9,990 nucleotides of DNA from Chloroflexaceae bacterium UBA1466 (GTDB lineage: Bacteria > Chloroflexota > Chloroflexia > Chloroflexales > Chloroflexaceae): contig DCSM01000099.1 in NCBI GenBank assembly GCA_002325605.1, positions 1-9,990 on the forward strand. Reading direction: 5' to 3'. Within the stretch, counting starts at the first letter, position 1. Each line of letters begins with the position of its first letter. The notes beneath the pieces are model-generated. The model saw only the letters and a list, made by a program, of their open reading frames with translations, made no database searches and was not told where the DNA came from. The translations under genes were made by a program, and so were the position numbers. Below, piece by piece: positions 1-5,680 of the stretch.

Positions 1-102
1 CAATTTTCCCTTTTTGACTCTATCCACAAGGGTTTCAAAGGGATAGTCAATGGGATAAAGATAGATGATCTTACTTTCAATCTTAGTTTCTGCTTCCACC
101 AT
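1..102 (-). CDS. Unidentified protein, N-terminal fragment (34 codons)
   Basis: Read on the minus strand, an ATG at 102-100 opens 34 codons with no stop up to the window edge, so only the N-terminus is visible. It is preceded by a perfect GGAGG (114-110) with a 7-nt spacer and by a strong promoter, which makes a real gene very likely despite the short length. The peptide begins MVEAETKIESKIIYLYPIDY and continues with PFETLVDRVKKGKL. It has no signal peptide or membrane segment and is charged, so it is probably cytoplasmic. The next codon is GTG, an alternative start. I do not recognise the family, and 34 residues are too few to assign a function. It diverges from the polysaccharide operon and shares its upstream region. 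Confidence 0.7.
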   Translation of the reverse strand, partial: MVEAETKIESKIIYLYPIDYPFETLVDRVKKGKL

Positions 103-141
103 GACAAAGCCTCCTGATCTGCTAAATAAAATCTTAGGCGA

Positions 142-170
142 AGTATAACACACTCTTTCCTAACAATCAA
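142..170 (-). promoter_or_regulatory. Sigma70-type promoter for the minus-strand gene
   Basis: On the minus strand a -35 box TTGATT (170-165) and a -10 box TATACT (147-142) are separated by exactly 17 nt. The predicted transcription start is near 135, giving a leader of about 33 nt that contains the GGAGG site at 114-110. Box quality, spacing and position all agree. It is predicted from sequence only. Confidence 0.7.
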
Positions 171-230
171 GCGCTTGGGAAAGTCAGGATTGAGGCGAAA
201 TGCAGGAAGATTTCCGTTTACAAATGCGAA

Positions 231-242
231 ACCACATGTGGT
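231..242. promoter_or_regulatory. Perfect 12-bp palindrome, possible operator
   Basis: ACCACATGTGGT is its own reverse complement over all 12 bases. It lies between two divergent promoters, about 60 nt upstream of the leftward -35 box and about 100 nt upstream of the rightward one. A dimeric regulator could bind here to control either or both genes. The protein and the function are unknown, and a palindrome of this length can also arise by chance. Confidence 0.35.
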
Positions 243-339
243 AATTCCATTCCATAAAAAACAACCCGCTTTTGTTTTCGGTGCAAAGCAGGAAAGAACT
301 ATTCTCTCTTAGTTAGGCTAGTTATTAGAAAAAAAGTCT

Positions 340-367
340 TTCAAAAGAGCCTTTTCCATGCTATAAT
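340..367 (+). promoter_or_regulatory. Extended -10 promoter of the polysaccharide operon
   Basis: A consensus -10 box TATAAT (362-367) is directly preceded by TGC (359-361), the extended -10 element that compensates for a weak -35. The best -35 match is TTCAAA (340-345), four of six consensus bases, with a 16-nt spacer. Transcription should start near 374, leaving a leader of about 59 nt before the chosen ATG at 433. This is the only convincing rightward promoter upstream of the four packed genes. Confidence 0.65.
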
Positions 368-432
368 GCTCAAGTGAAGCTAGAAGGACAAGGAGTTTGA
401 GAAAACCTAATTTTACGAGGAGTTTTCTGTCT

Positions 433-1437
433 ATGCCACCGCTCGTAAGCGTTTTGATGCCTGTCTACAATCGGGCTAAATATCTTCCAATCGCTGTTGA
501 CAGTGTCTTAGCCCAAACCTTCCCCGATTTTGAACTGATTTTGAGTGATAATCGCTCCACAGATGATAGCCCAAAGGTGGCGCAAGCTTATGCTGCCCAA
601 GATCAGCGCGTCAAGTATGCCCAAAACACGGTTCATGTTTCGGCAGTAGAGAATTTCAATCACTGTTTTGCCCGTTCTGACCCCCAAAGTACCTATTTTG
701 CGCTTTTGGCTTCCGATGATTGGTGGGAGCCGACTTTTTTAGCCCGTTTAGTTGAGCTTGGGGAAAGGGAGACTGCTGCAACCTTTCTCTACACCGATAT
801 GTACCGTGTTGACGAACAGGGGCAAATCCTCAATCGTTATTCAGATTTGTATGCAGAAGTTACCCCGCCGCCAGGCTTGCATCGGGCCGTAAAGGAGCTT
901 TATCGCGGTAACTATATCAATATTATGGCCGCTTTGATCAGGCGGGCCAAAAAGACAGCGTTGTATCCTGAGCCACCTTTGCTTGAACCACAATTAAAGC
1001 TTGCTCCTGACTACAATCTCTGGGTTCAATTGTTGACTCGCGGGGCTTTTGGTTATTATCTCGCTGAACCTTTAGCTTCATATCGTCGCCATACTGATTC
1101 AATGACTTCCGTGGTAGCCAATAACGTTCCCCGTCTGCTGGAAGAAATCTTAATTTTCGGCCCCCAATTGGCCAAAGTTTGCCCGCCAGAGCTAGAGGAA
1201 GCTCGGCAAGCGGCTTTGCGGCAACGCTATGCTCAATTGGGAATTTTGTTGCTGGAAACTGGCCAGGCAGCCGAAGCCCAAGCCCCGCTTGCGGAAGCCC
1301 AGCGGCTTGGTGAAGGTCGCCACTTAGATGCTGCTGTGGCACAATGTATTGCAGCGTTGCCTTTACCTACACAAGCTCGAAAGTTGCTTTGGCAAGGAAC
1401 CCTGAGCCTTGCCCGCTTTTTGGGGAGAGTAAAGTGA
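433..1437 (+). CDS. Family 2 glycosyltransferase
   Basis: A GT-A fold glycosyltransferase of 334 residues, expected to transfer a nucleotide-activated sugar to a lipid-linked or nascent glycan on the inner face of the membrane. The N-terminus has the GT2 opening VSVLMPVYNRAKYLPIAVDS (5-24), then LILSDNRSTDDS (35-46), and an acidic metal site SDD at 94-96 in place of DXD. D193 in APDYNLWVQ is a candidate catalytic or acceptor-site acid. RRH (218-220) closes the domain. The last 90 or so residues are helical and alanine-rich, like a TPR. The frame extends up to a TTG at 397, but the AAGGAG there is only 1 nt away. ATG 433 has GAGGAG (417-422) with a 10-nt spacer, and the family motif begins immediately after it. 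First gene of the operon; its stop overlaps the next start. Sugar and linkage cannot be predicted. Confidence 0.9.
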   Translation: MPPLVSVLMPVYNRAKYLPIAVDSVLAQTFPDFELILSDNRSTDDSPKVAQAYAAQDQRVKYAQNTVHVSAVENFNHCFARSDPQSTYFALLASDDWWEPTFLARLVELGERETAATFLYTDMYRVDEQGQILNRYSDLYAEVTPPPGLHRAVKELYRGNYINIMAALIRRAKKTALYPEPPLLEPQLKLAPDYNLWVQLLTRGAFGYYLAEPLASYRRHTDSMTSVVANNVPRLLEEILIFGPQLAKVCPPELEEARQAALRQRYAQLGILLLETGQAAEAQAPLAEAQRLGEGRHLDAAVAQCIAALPLPTQARKLLWQGTLSLARFLGRVK

Positions 1438-2891
1438 AGAATTTAGCGCTCAAAAACGGCCTTTGGAATGCAATGTCCCAAATTGTTGGGGTTTTTGCAG
1501 GGATTTTCAGTTCAATCATCGTAGTTCACGGCTTAAATTCAGAACAATATGGGACATTTAGCTACTACCTTTGGTTAGCGGGGACAATTGGTACAATTGG
1601 AACCTTGGCTCTGCCCAGTTCTTTGACCAAAATTTCCTCTGAACTACTTGGCAGTAATCAGCGGAAAGAAGCGCGGGCCCTTGCGGGAGGGGTTTTCCTG
1701 CTCCTCCTCACGATCAATCTCCTGTTTAGTGTTGGCCTCTTGTTCTGGGCCTTAAACTCCCCCCCCGACCAGACGCTTTTTCTCTTGATCATCGCTATTT
1801 TCATAGTTCCCAATGCCCTCGGTGCTGTTTTACGCTCGACGCTTTGGAGTCACGAACGCTACAAGCCCGTTTCGCTTATTACCGCAACCGCTTCAGTGAC
1901 CCAACTGTTGCTCATTGAGGCCGTCTATTTCGCGCAACTTGGCGCACCAGGTTTTATGGCCGTGATTCTTTCGGTCAACATAATTCAAGTAATTGGGTTG
2001 GCGATGGTCAATCATCGGGCGGAAGAAGATGAGGAGAGTCCGCGTTTGTGGCTGCCAAGTAAAACCGTCATTCTGCACTACCTGCGCTTTTTTGCGCCTT
2101 CCTCGCTCGTCCTGATTTTTCAAACCATCGTTTGGCAACGATCTGAAATCTTCTTCTTAGAGCAACTTAGTACTCGGCAAGAAATAGGTTATTATGGGTT
2201 GGCTTATACTTCCTTTGAAATGCTCCTTGCGCTCGGCTGGGCCCTGATAAATGGCTTTTACCCTGCGATTTCACATGATTATGGGGCTGGAGCATGGGAT
2301 TCAATTCGAGAAAAAGTGCGCCAAGCGGCCCATATCGGCACGCTCTATGCTGTGCCCTTGAGTTTTGGGGGCTGGGCGACGTTAAGTTTATTGATCCCGC
2401 TGCTTTATGGCACAAAAATGCTTCCCGCTGTGCCGGTAGCCCAAATCTTGTTTCTGAGTTTGTGGCCTGGGGTCTTAGGGGGGGTCTTTGGGATGCTGAT
2501 CAACGCTGCGGGCGGCATTTGGTTCCAAGTGGTTATGGGCTTGGTTTTAGCGGTAATCAACGTCACGCTTGACATCCTCTTGATTCCCAGGTATGGTGCT
2601 ATTGGGGCAGCTATTGCAAATAGTGTGGCCCAGTTTGTCTACGCTCTCCTTCTGTTCTTAGTTGTTCTGCCAATGTACCAGATTGCTTTACCTTGGAAAA
2701 AGTTGGGAGCCATTATCGGGGCGGGCCTTTTGGCAACCTTCTGTGTGCCCTGGCTGATTCAATTTTTGGTTGGCAGTTCGGGTGGCGGAGTCAACCTGTT
2801 AGTCTTAGGGAGCATTATTGGCGTAGGGGGCTTGCTCTATGCCGCCCTGACATGGAAACTTGGCACGCAGGCCCTGCTTAGGCCGAGGTAA
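1434..2891 (+). CDS. Wzx/MATE-like polysaccharide flippase
   Basis: A hydrophobic protein of 485 residues, the usual size of lipid-linked oligosaccharide flippases in the MOP superfamily (Wzx/RfbX-like), which move undecaprenyl-linked repeat units across the cytoplasmic membrane. About 12 to 14 helices are visible. The N-terminus (SQIVGVFAGIFSSIIVVHGL, then EQYGTFSYYLWLAG) matches the usual first two helices. The family-typical LLIPRYGAIGAAIANSVAQ lies in the C-terminal half. An ATG at 1344 is in frame but deep inside the previous gene. GTG 1434 is preferred because it makes a GTGA overlap with the upstream stop, has GGGGAG (1422-1427) six nt before it, and starts just before the first conserved segment. 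A C8 run (1759-1766) and a G7 run (2478-2484) lie in the coding sequence. The repeat unit carried is unknown. Confidence 0.9.
   Translation: MKNLALKNGLWNAMSQIVGVFAGIFSSIIVVHGLNSEQYGTFSYYLWLAGTIGTIGTLALPSSLTKISSELLGSNQRKEARALAGGVFLLLLTINLLFSVGLLFWALNSPPDQTLFLLIIAIFIVPNALGAVLRSTLWSHERYKPVSLITATASVTQLLLIEAVYFAQLGAPGFMAVILSVNIIQVIGLAMVNHRAEEDEESPRLWLPSKTVILHYLRFFAPSSLVLIFQTIVWQRSEIFFLEQLSTRQEIGYYGLAYTSFEMLLALGWALINGFYPAISHDYGAGAWDSIREKVRQAAHIGTLYAVPLSFGGWATLSLLIPLLYGTKMLPAVPVAQILFLSLWPGVLGGVFGMLINAAGGIWFQVVMGLVLAVINVTLDILLIPRYGAIGAAIANSVAQFVYALLLFLVVLPMYQIALPWKKLGAIIGAGLLATFCVPWLIQFLVGSSGGGVNLLVLGSIIGVGGLLYAALTWKLGTQALLRPR
1759..1766 (+). repeat. C8 homopolymer inside the flippase gene
   Basis: Eight consecutive C bases encode the Ser-Pro-Pro of a loop between two helices. 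Gain or loss of one base would truncate the flippase early. Such tracts are slippage-prone in phase-variable surface genes of other bacteria. Here only the tract itself is seen. Confidence 0.6.
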
Positions 2892-2896
2892 CAAAT

Positions 2897-3508
2897 ATGG
2901 TTGGAACGCTTCCTTTGTTTCACCAAGCTCCGCTGGATTATAAATATGCGTTGGATGCGGCAATGGCCACTTTGGCGGACAAAGCGGCTCCCTTCGTGGT
3001 TTGTGCTGTACCCCAACTGGCCGCTGAGATTCGGCAAAGGCTCCCAAATTGGGCTGCGGGGCCAGCTTCGGCGGCGTTGTGGGTCGAGCCACAACACGGA
3101 ACTTGGCGAGCGGAGCTTCAGCGGTTTGCTAAAAATTTGGCTCCTGGCGCACCCTTGGTCATCATTGCGGCTCGGCCCCTTGCCCGCTTGCTCCCCGAAC
3201 GCAAAGCTTGGGCCGATAGACCTTTGGGCCTCGAATTTTATGGGCTTGGGGGCCTCAAACGAGGTTTGCACAAAGCGGGCTTTCTCCTGGAAGCTGAATA
3301 TGGGATTCATTCCCTGGCGGCGATTGGGTTAAGTCTAATTGGGCAACAGATGGAAGGGCGAGGCTACCCCGAAGTCGGTGACCGCCTCCATTTTGCCTCG
3401 CGGCTGGCCTACCAACAGAGTGGCTGGCGGGCCAATTGGGCAACGGTAGCCCTCCTCGTTGCGGTGCGCCAAGCCTCGAAAAGGGAAGACGGTTATGCAA
3501 ACAGCTAA
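2897..3508 (+). CDS. Methyltransferase-like protein, degenerate
   Basis: A soluble protein of 203 residues starting 5 nt after the flippase stop, with GAGG (2885-2888) eight nt before its ATG. The middle and end resemble the second half of class I SAM-dependent methyltransferases. LAPGAPLVIIAARPLARLLP looks like the strand-turn after motif III, followed by GLGGLKRGLHKAGFLLEAEYG, which matches the 'L..L..AGF' beta-hairpin region. The first 90 residues contain no glycine-rich GxGxG motif I and are too short for a full SAM-binding half, so catalysis is doubtful. It may be a degenerate homologue, a partner of another enzyme, or a different Rossmann-like protein. The alanine-, arginine- and leucine-rich composition and higher GC are similar to the neighbouring operon genes. 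A role in modifying the glycan is inferred only from context. Confidence 0.7.
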   Translation: MVGTLPLFHQAPLDYKYALDAAMATLADKAAPFVVCAVPQLAAEIRQRLPNWAAGPASAALWVEPQHGTWRAELQRFAKNLAPGAPLVIIAARPLARLLPERKAWADRPLGLEFYGLGGLKRGLHKAGFLLEAEYGIHSLAAIGLSLIGQQMEGRGYPEVGDRLHFASRLAYQQSGWRANWATVALLVAVRQASKREDGYANS

Positions 3509-4826
3509 TCCTGCGCTGAAGCTAAACTCAATAAATCCCCCGCAAGCCTTGGTAGATTCTACGGTTGCAGCGCTGGAGGCCTGGCTGGAGACAATGCGCG
3601 GGCCCCAGGGCTATGGGGGCCCGGTTGCTCATTGGTGGCAACAAAGCCTTACTTACACCGGCCCAGGTTTTGATTGGCGTTACGAAGGGATTATCACGGG
3701 CTACCTTCACCTTTGGGAACGCAGCGACGCTTCCTATTTGGAAAAAGCCTGCCGGGCCGCCGACGATTTAGTCCAAGCCCAGCTTCCTAATGGGCATTTT
3801 CCAGCCTCTTGCTTTGAGCTAAACCCCGCAACCGCTGGCACACCCCACGAAGCTGCCTGTGATGTTGGGCTTTTGCGCCTGGCTAAAGCCCTTCAAACCG
3901 CAGGTTTTGCTGATTGGGGCACTTATGCTTACTGCGCCGAGCAGAATATCCGTACCTATTACCTCGCTAAACTTTGGGATGCTGAAGTAAAGGCTTTTCG
4001 GGATAATCCCCAAACACCTTCTTTTGTGCCTAATAAAGCTGCAACGGCTTGTGAAGCCCTCTTTTTGCTTGCCGAATTGTCAGGCGATGCGCTTTGGGTC
4101 GAGCAGTATGCGCTACCTACGCTAGACCAAATCTTAGCCCACCAAGTCAAAGGAGGGCTTTGCGCTGGAGCGATTGCTCAAAATAGTTTTGGCTCGCAAA
4201 GAGTCGAGAAATACTTTCCAATCTATATTTCACGTTGTGTTCCCGCACTTATCCAGGGTTATCGCTGGACCAATAAAGCTCAATATGCTCAGGCAGCGGT
4301 GCAGGCAATGGAGTTTATCGCCAGCTGGTGTGCGGAAGATGGTTCTTTGCCCACCGTTATCTATCCTAATGGCCAGGTCAATCGCAACCCCACCTGGATT
4401 GCCCCACTTGCTGAAGTCTTACATGCCACCGATTTGACGCGCCTTTATGGTTTTACGTATGATTTCTATCCGACTTTTCAGCGCCTCGTTAGGGGCCAGG
4501 ATGCCAGCGGGGGGATTCAAACAGCGCGGGGCTTTGCCAAGCAGGCTTGGCCAGGAGAGCAAAATCTGCCCGACGTGCGGGATGTTTTGCATGTCGTCGG
4601 TTGGTGTGATAAAGCTTTTGCCTATCTTGCTTCCCACGCTGGCCCAAACTTGCGCGAAACGCAAAGTGGCACTTTTGAAACGCATTGTACCTTTCAAGGC
4701 CAAACCTTGCTTTTGCAAGAAACGCCTGAAATTCTGGAGATCGTTGCGGCGAAAGGGGTTTATTATCGGTGGTGGAAAGGTGCAATGTGGCCCGAAATCG
4801 CTCATCCGTTGTTTTGGTTACGTTAG
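3495..4826 (+). CDS. Alpha/alpha-toroid (six-hairpin glycosidase-like) protein
   Basis: A protein of 443 residues made of repeated helical hairpins with aromatic and acidic loops, for example DWRYEGIITGYLHLWERSDA (60-79), ACRAADDLVQAQLPNGHFPA (85-104) and AQAAVQAMEFIASWCAEDGS (265-284). This pattern fits the alpha/alpha-toroid superfamily, which includes many glycosidases, lyases and epimerases acting on uronic acid or neutral glycans. The C-terminal 50 residues look beta-rich. There is no signal peptide, so it probably acts in the cytoplasm, perhaps on a lipid-linked or nucleotide-linked sugar or as a quality-control enzyme. The frame opens at 3459, but ATG 3495 has a purine-rich GGGAAG (3483-3488) six nt upstream and gives a typical 14-nt overlap with the preceding stop. 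No catalytic residues can be assigned with confidence; D60, E64 and D138 to D140 region acids are only candidates. I do not recognise the exact family. Confidence 0.8.
   Translation: MQTANPALKLNSINPPQALVDSTVAALEAWLETMRGPQGYGGPVAHWWQQSLTYTGPGFDWRYEGIITGYLHLWERSDASYLEKACRAADDLVQAQLPNGHFPASCFELNPATAGTPHEAACDVGLLRLAKALQTAGFADWGTYAYCAEQNIRTYYLAKLWDAEVKAFRDNPQTPSFVPNKAATACEALFLLAELSGDALWVEQYALPTLDQILAHQVKGGLCAGAIAQNSFGSQRVEKYFPIYISRCVPALIQGYRWTNKAQYAQAAVQAMEFIASWCAEDGSLPTVIYPNGQVNRNPTWIAPLAEVLHATDLTRLYGFTYDFYPTFQRLVRGQDASGGIQTARGFAKQAWPGEQNLPDVRDVLHVVGWCDKAFAYLASHAGPNLRETQSGTFETHCTFQGQTLLLQETPEILEIVAAKGVYYRWWKGAMWPEIAHPLFWLR
3599..3623 (+). other. GC-only hairpin inside the toroid gene
   Basis: Bases 3599-3606 pair perfectly with 3616-3623, eight G-C pairs around a 9-nt loop. 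The hairpin lies about 100 nt after the start codon and encodes the turn RGPQGYGGP. No U tract follows, so it is not an intrinsic terminator. It may slow translation or arise simply from glycine and proline codons. Confidence 0.4.
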
Positions 4827-4867
4827 CAGAATCTTTTTAGCGAAAAGAGTTAGAAGAGAAACTTAAA

Positions 4868-5138
4868 ATGCTTCTCAAATGGCAAAAACAGACGACTGAA
4901 TCAATCATTATTGATGATACTGCTGTAATTTTTGAATCTCAAGGCTTGATTTTTGGTTGGGGAAATTGGGGTTTGATTTGGAAGCAGCCTGTGGCCCTTC
5001 TTACAGCACGAAACCAGCAAAGAAAACGGTTTCTTCTGCTTAATAACTTTGCCCTAATTCTGCTTGGTTTTTGCCGTATAACGATAGCCTTTCTAGCTCT
5101 TTTTTTTGTTAATCCAAAGCCAAAGAGGGACAAAATGA
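4868..5138 (+). other. Possible small membrane-protein ORF before gerW
   Basis: From ATG 4868 a frame stays open for 89 codons and runs in frame into the GerW-like gene. It encodes a polar N-terminus with FESQGLIFGWGNWGLIWKQP, then the basic stretch NQQRKR and a hydrophobic helix (about residues 55-80), ending NPKPKRDK. A weak GAAGAG (4853-4858) precedes the ATG. The other two plus-strand frames hit stops within 20 codons, so the openness is suggestive. Two readings are possible: a true N-terminal extension of the GerW protein, or a separate gene that lost its stop. Removing one T from the T8 run at 5100-5107 would end the frame at TGA 5136-5138, overlapping the GerW ATG as ATGA. Basic residues on both sides of the helix make its topology unclear. 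It could also be non-coding leader. I recognise no family. Confidence 0.4.
5100..5107 (+). repeat. T8 homopolymer upstream of gerW
   Basis: Eight consecutive T bases lie in the hydrophobic segment of the open frame that precedes the GerW-like gene. A change of one base decides whether this frame joins GerW or terminates at the GerW start codon. It could be natural slippage, a sequencing error, or neutral. Confidence 0.55.
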
Positions 5139-5539
5139 GCAAATTCACAGAAACCATGGGGCCAGAGATGGCAAAAAACCATGAACAGAGCCGTGAGACG
5201 CTGGAAAAGTTCTTTAACGCTATCCAACCTGAAGCAGTCTTCAGTAAACCCGTACAAATTACGGATCAAACAATCGTTACTGCGACAGAAGTAAAAGTTG
5301 CCCTAAGCTTTGGGACAGGTTTTGGTGGCGGTGATGGCAGCGATGGCAGTGGAGGAGGCGGTGGCAGTGGCCTTTGGGGCTATGCCAGCGCTCGCCCAGT
5401 GAGTACGATTAGCATTGGAAAAGATGGTGTGAGCGTTAAACCGATTATAGACATCACAAAAATTGCTTTAGCCGCTTGTGTTACAGTAAGTGGAAGCCTT
5501 ATCTTCCTGTATAAGGTCTTTAATGTTAAAAAAAGCTAA
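5135..5539 (+). CDS. GerW/YtfJ-family protein
   Basis: The 134-residue product shows the GerW/YtfJ (Spore_YtfJ) pattern. A helical start (HEQSRETLEKFFNAI, 16-30) leads to FSKPVQITDQTIVTATEVKV (36-55), the glycine-rich loop FGTGFGGGDGSDGSGGGGGS (59-78), and then ARPVSTISIGKDGVSVKPI (86-104), the usual 'p.a.i.v..dgV.v.pi' strand pair. A hydrophobic helix near 108-127 is followed by the basic tail KKS. The family was named for a Bacillus spore germination protein, but members occur widely in non-sporulating actinobacteria and Chloroflexota, where their role is unknown. ATG 5135 has AGAGGG (5124-5129) close upstream and yields the normal family length. The frame is also open back to 4868, so a 223-residue form is possible. 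Next to glycan genes it may act at the envelope, but that is inference. Confidence 0.8.
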   Translation: MSKFTETMGPEMAKNHEQSRETLEKFFNAIQPEAVFSKPVQITDQTIVTATEVKVALSFGTGFGGGDGSDGSGGGGGSGLWGYASARPVSTISIGKDGVSVKPIIDITKIALAACVTVSGSLIFLYKVFNVKKS

Positions 5540-5680
5540 TTCATCCGCGCTAACATTTCAAAAGGCTTGAAGACCCTAAAATTTGCAGCGATTCGGTTAC
5601 AAAACTTCAAAGTTTTTCAAGCTGTGAGGATTGAGGGTCCTCAAGCCTTTTATGTGATTATTGATACATTAGAGGTTTCT
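5540..5680. other. Intergenic gap dominated by a long palindrome
   Basis: The 141 nt between the GerW-like gene and the membrane glycosyltransferase contain the nested inverted repeat at 5560-5651 and the AGAGG ribosome binding site of the next gene at 5671-5675. An open frame from TTG 5567 crosses it in frame with the glycosyltransferase, but it begins inside the palindrome and has no ribosome binding site. No convincing promoter was seen. Confidence 0.55.
5560..5651. repeat. Nested 92-nt inverted repeat / stem-loop
   Basis: The arm 5560-5580 pairs with 5631-5651 at 19 of 21 positions. Inside it, CAGC (5586-5589) pairs with GCTG (5621-5624), and an apical hairpin is formed by AAAACTT (5601-5607) and AAGTTTT (5610-5616). 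One of the two outer mismatches becomes a G-U pair in a minus-strand transcript, so the structure is slightly better on that strand. The right arm ends GCCTTTT and the left begins AAAAGGC, so each end looks like half of a bidirectional terminator, although the loop is large. It could also be a small palindromic mobile element (MITE-like) or a structured leader for the next gene. Confidence 0.6.

Larger units (their letters stand above)
103..396. other. Divergent intergenic region
   Basis: About 294 nt separate two divergent genes. The region is AT-rich and has no credible reading frame. It holds the leftward promoter (142-170), a 12-bp palindrome (231-242), a short direct repeat TAGTTA at 310-315 and 319-324 just before the rightward -35 region, and the rightward extended -10 promoter (340-367). 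Nothing else in it resembles an RNA gene or a terminator. Confidence 0.6.

Noticed and set aside
397..432. Upstream TTG start for the first glycosyltransferase
   Set aside because: The AAGGAG site is only 1 nt from this TTG, whereas ATG 433 has GAGGAG at a normal 10-nt spacing and begins right at the family motif.
1344..1433. Upstream ATG start for the flippase
   Set aside because: It would overlap the glycosyltransferase by 94 nt and add 30 residues unlike any flippase start. GTG 1434 with its ribosome binding site fits better.
2901..3332. Alternative 143-codon plus-strand frame over the methyltransferase-like gene
   Set aside because: Its Arg/Trp-rich product resembles no protein family, and the overlapping frame has a proper ribosome binding site and operon spacing.
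4832..4848. Hairpin TCTTTT/AAAAGA after the toroid gene as a terminator
   Set aside because: Six A-T-rich pairs with no following U tract are too weak for an intrinsic terminator.
5567..5680. 38-codon extension of the membrane glycosyltransferase
   Set aside because: It begins at a TTG inside the palindrome without a ribosome binding site, and ATG 5681 has a good AGAGG.
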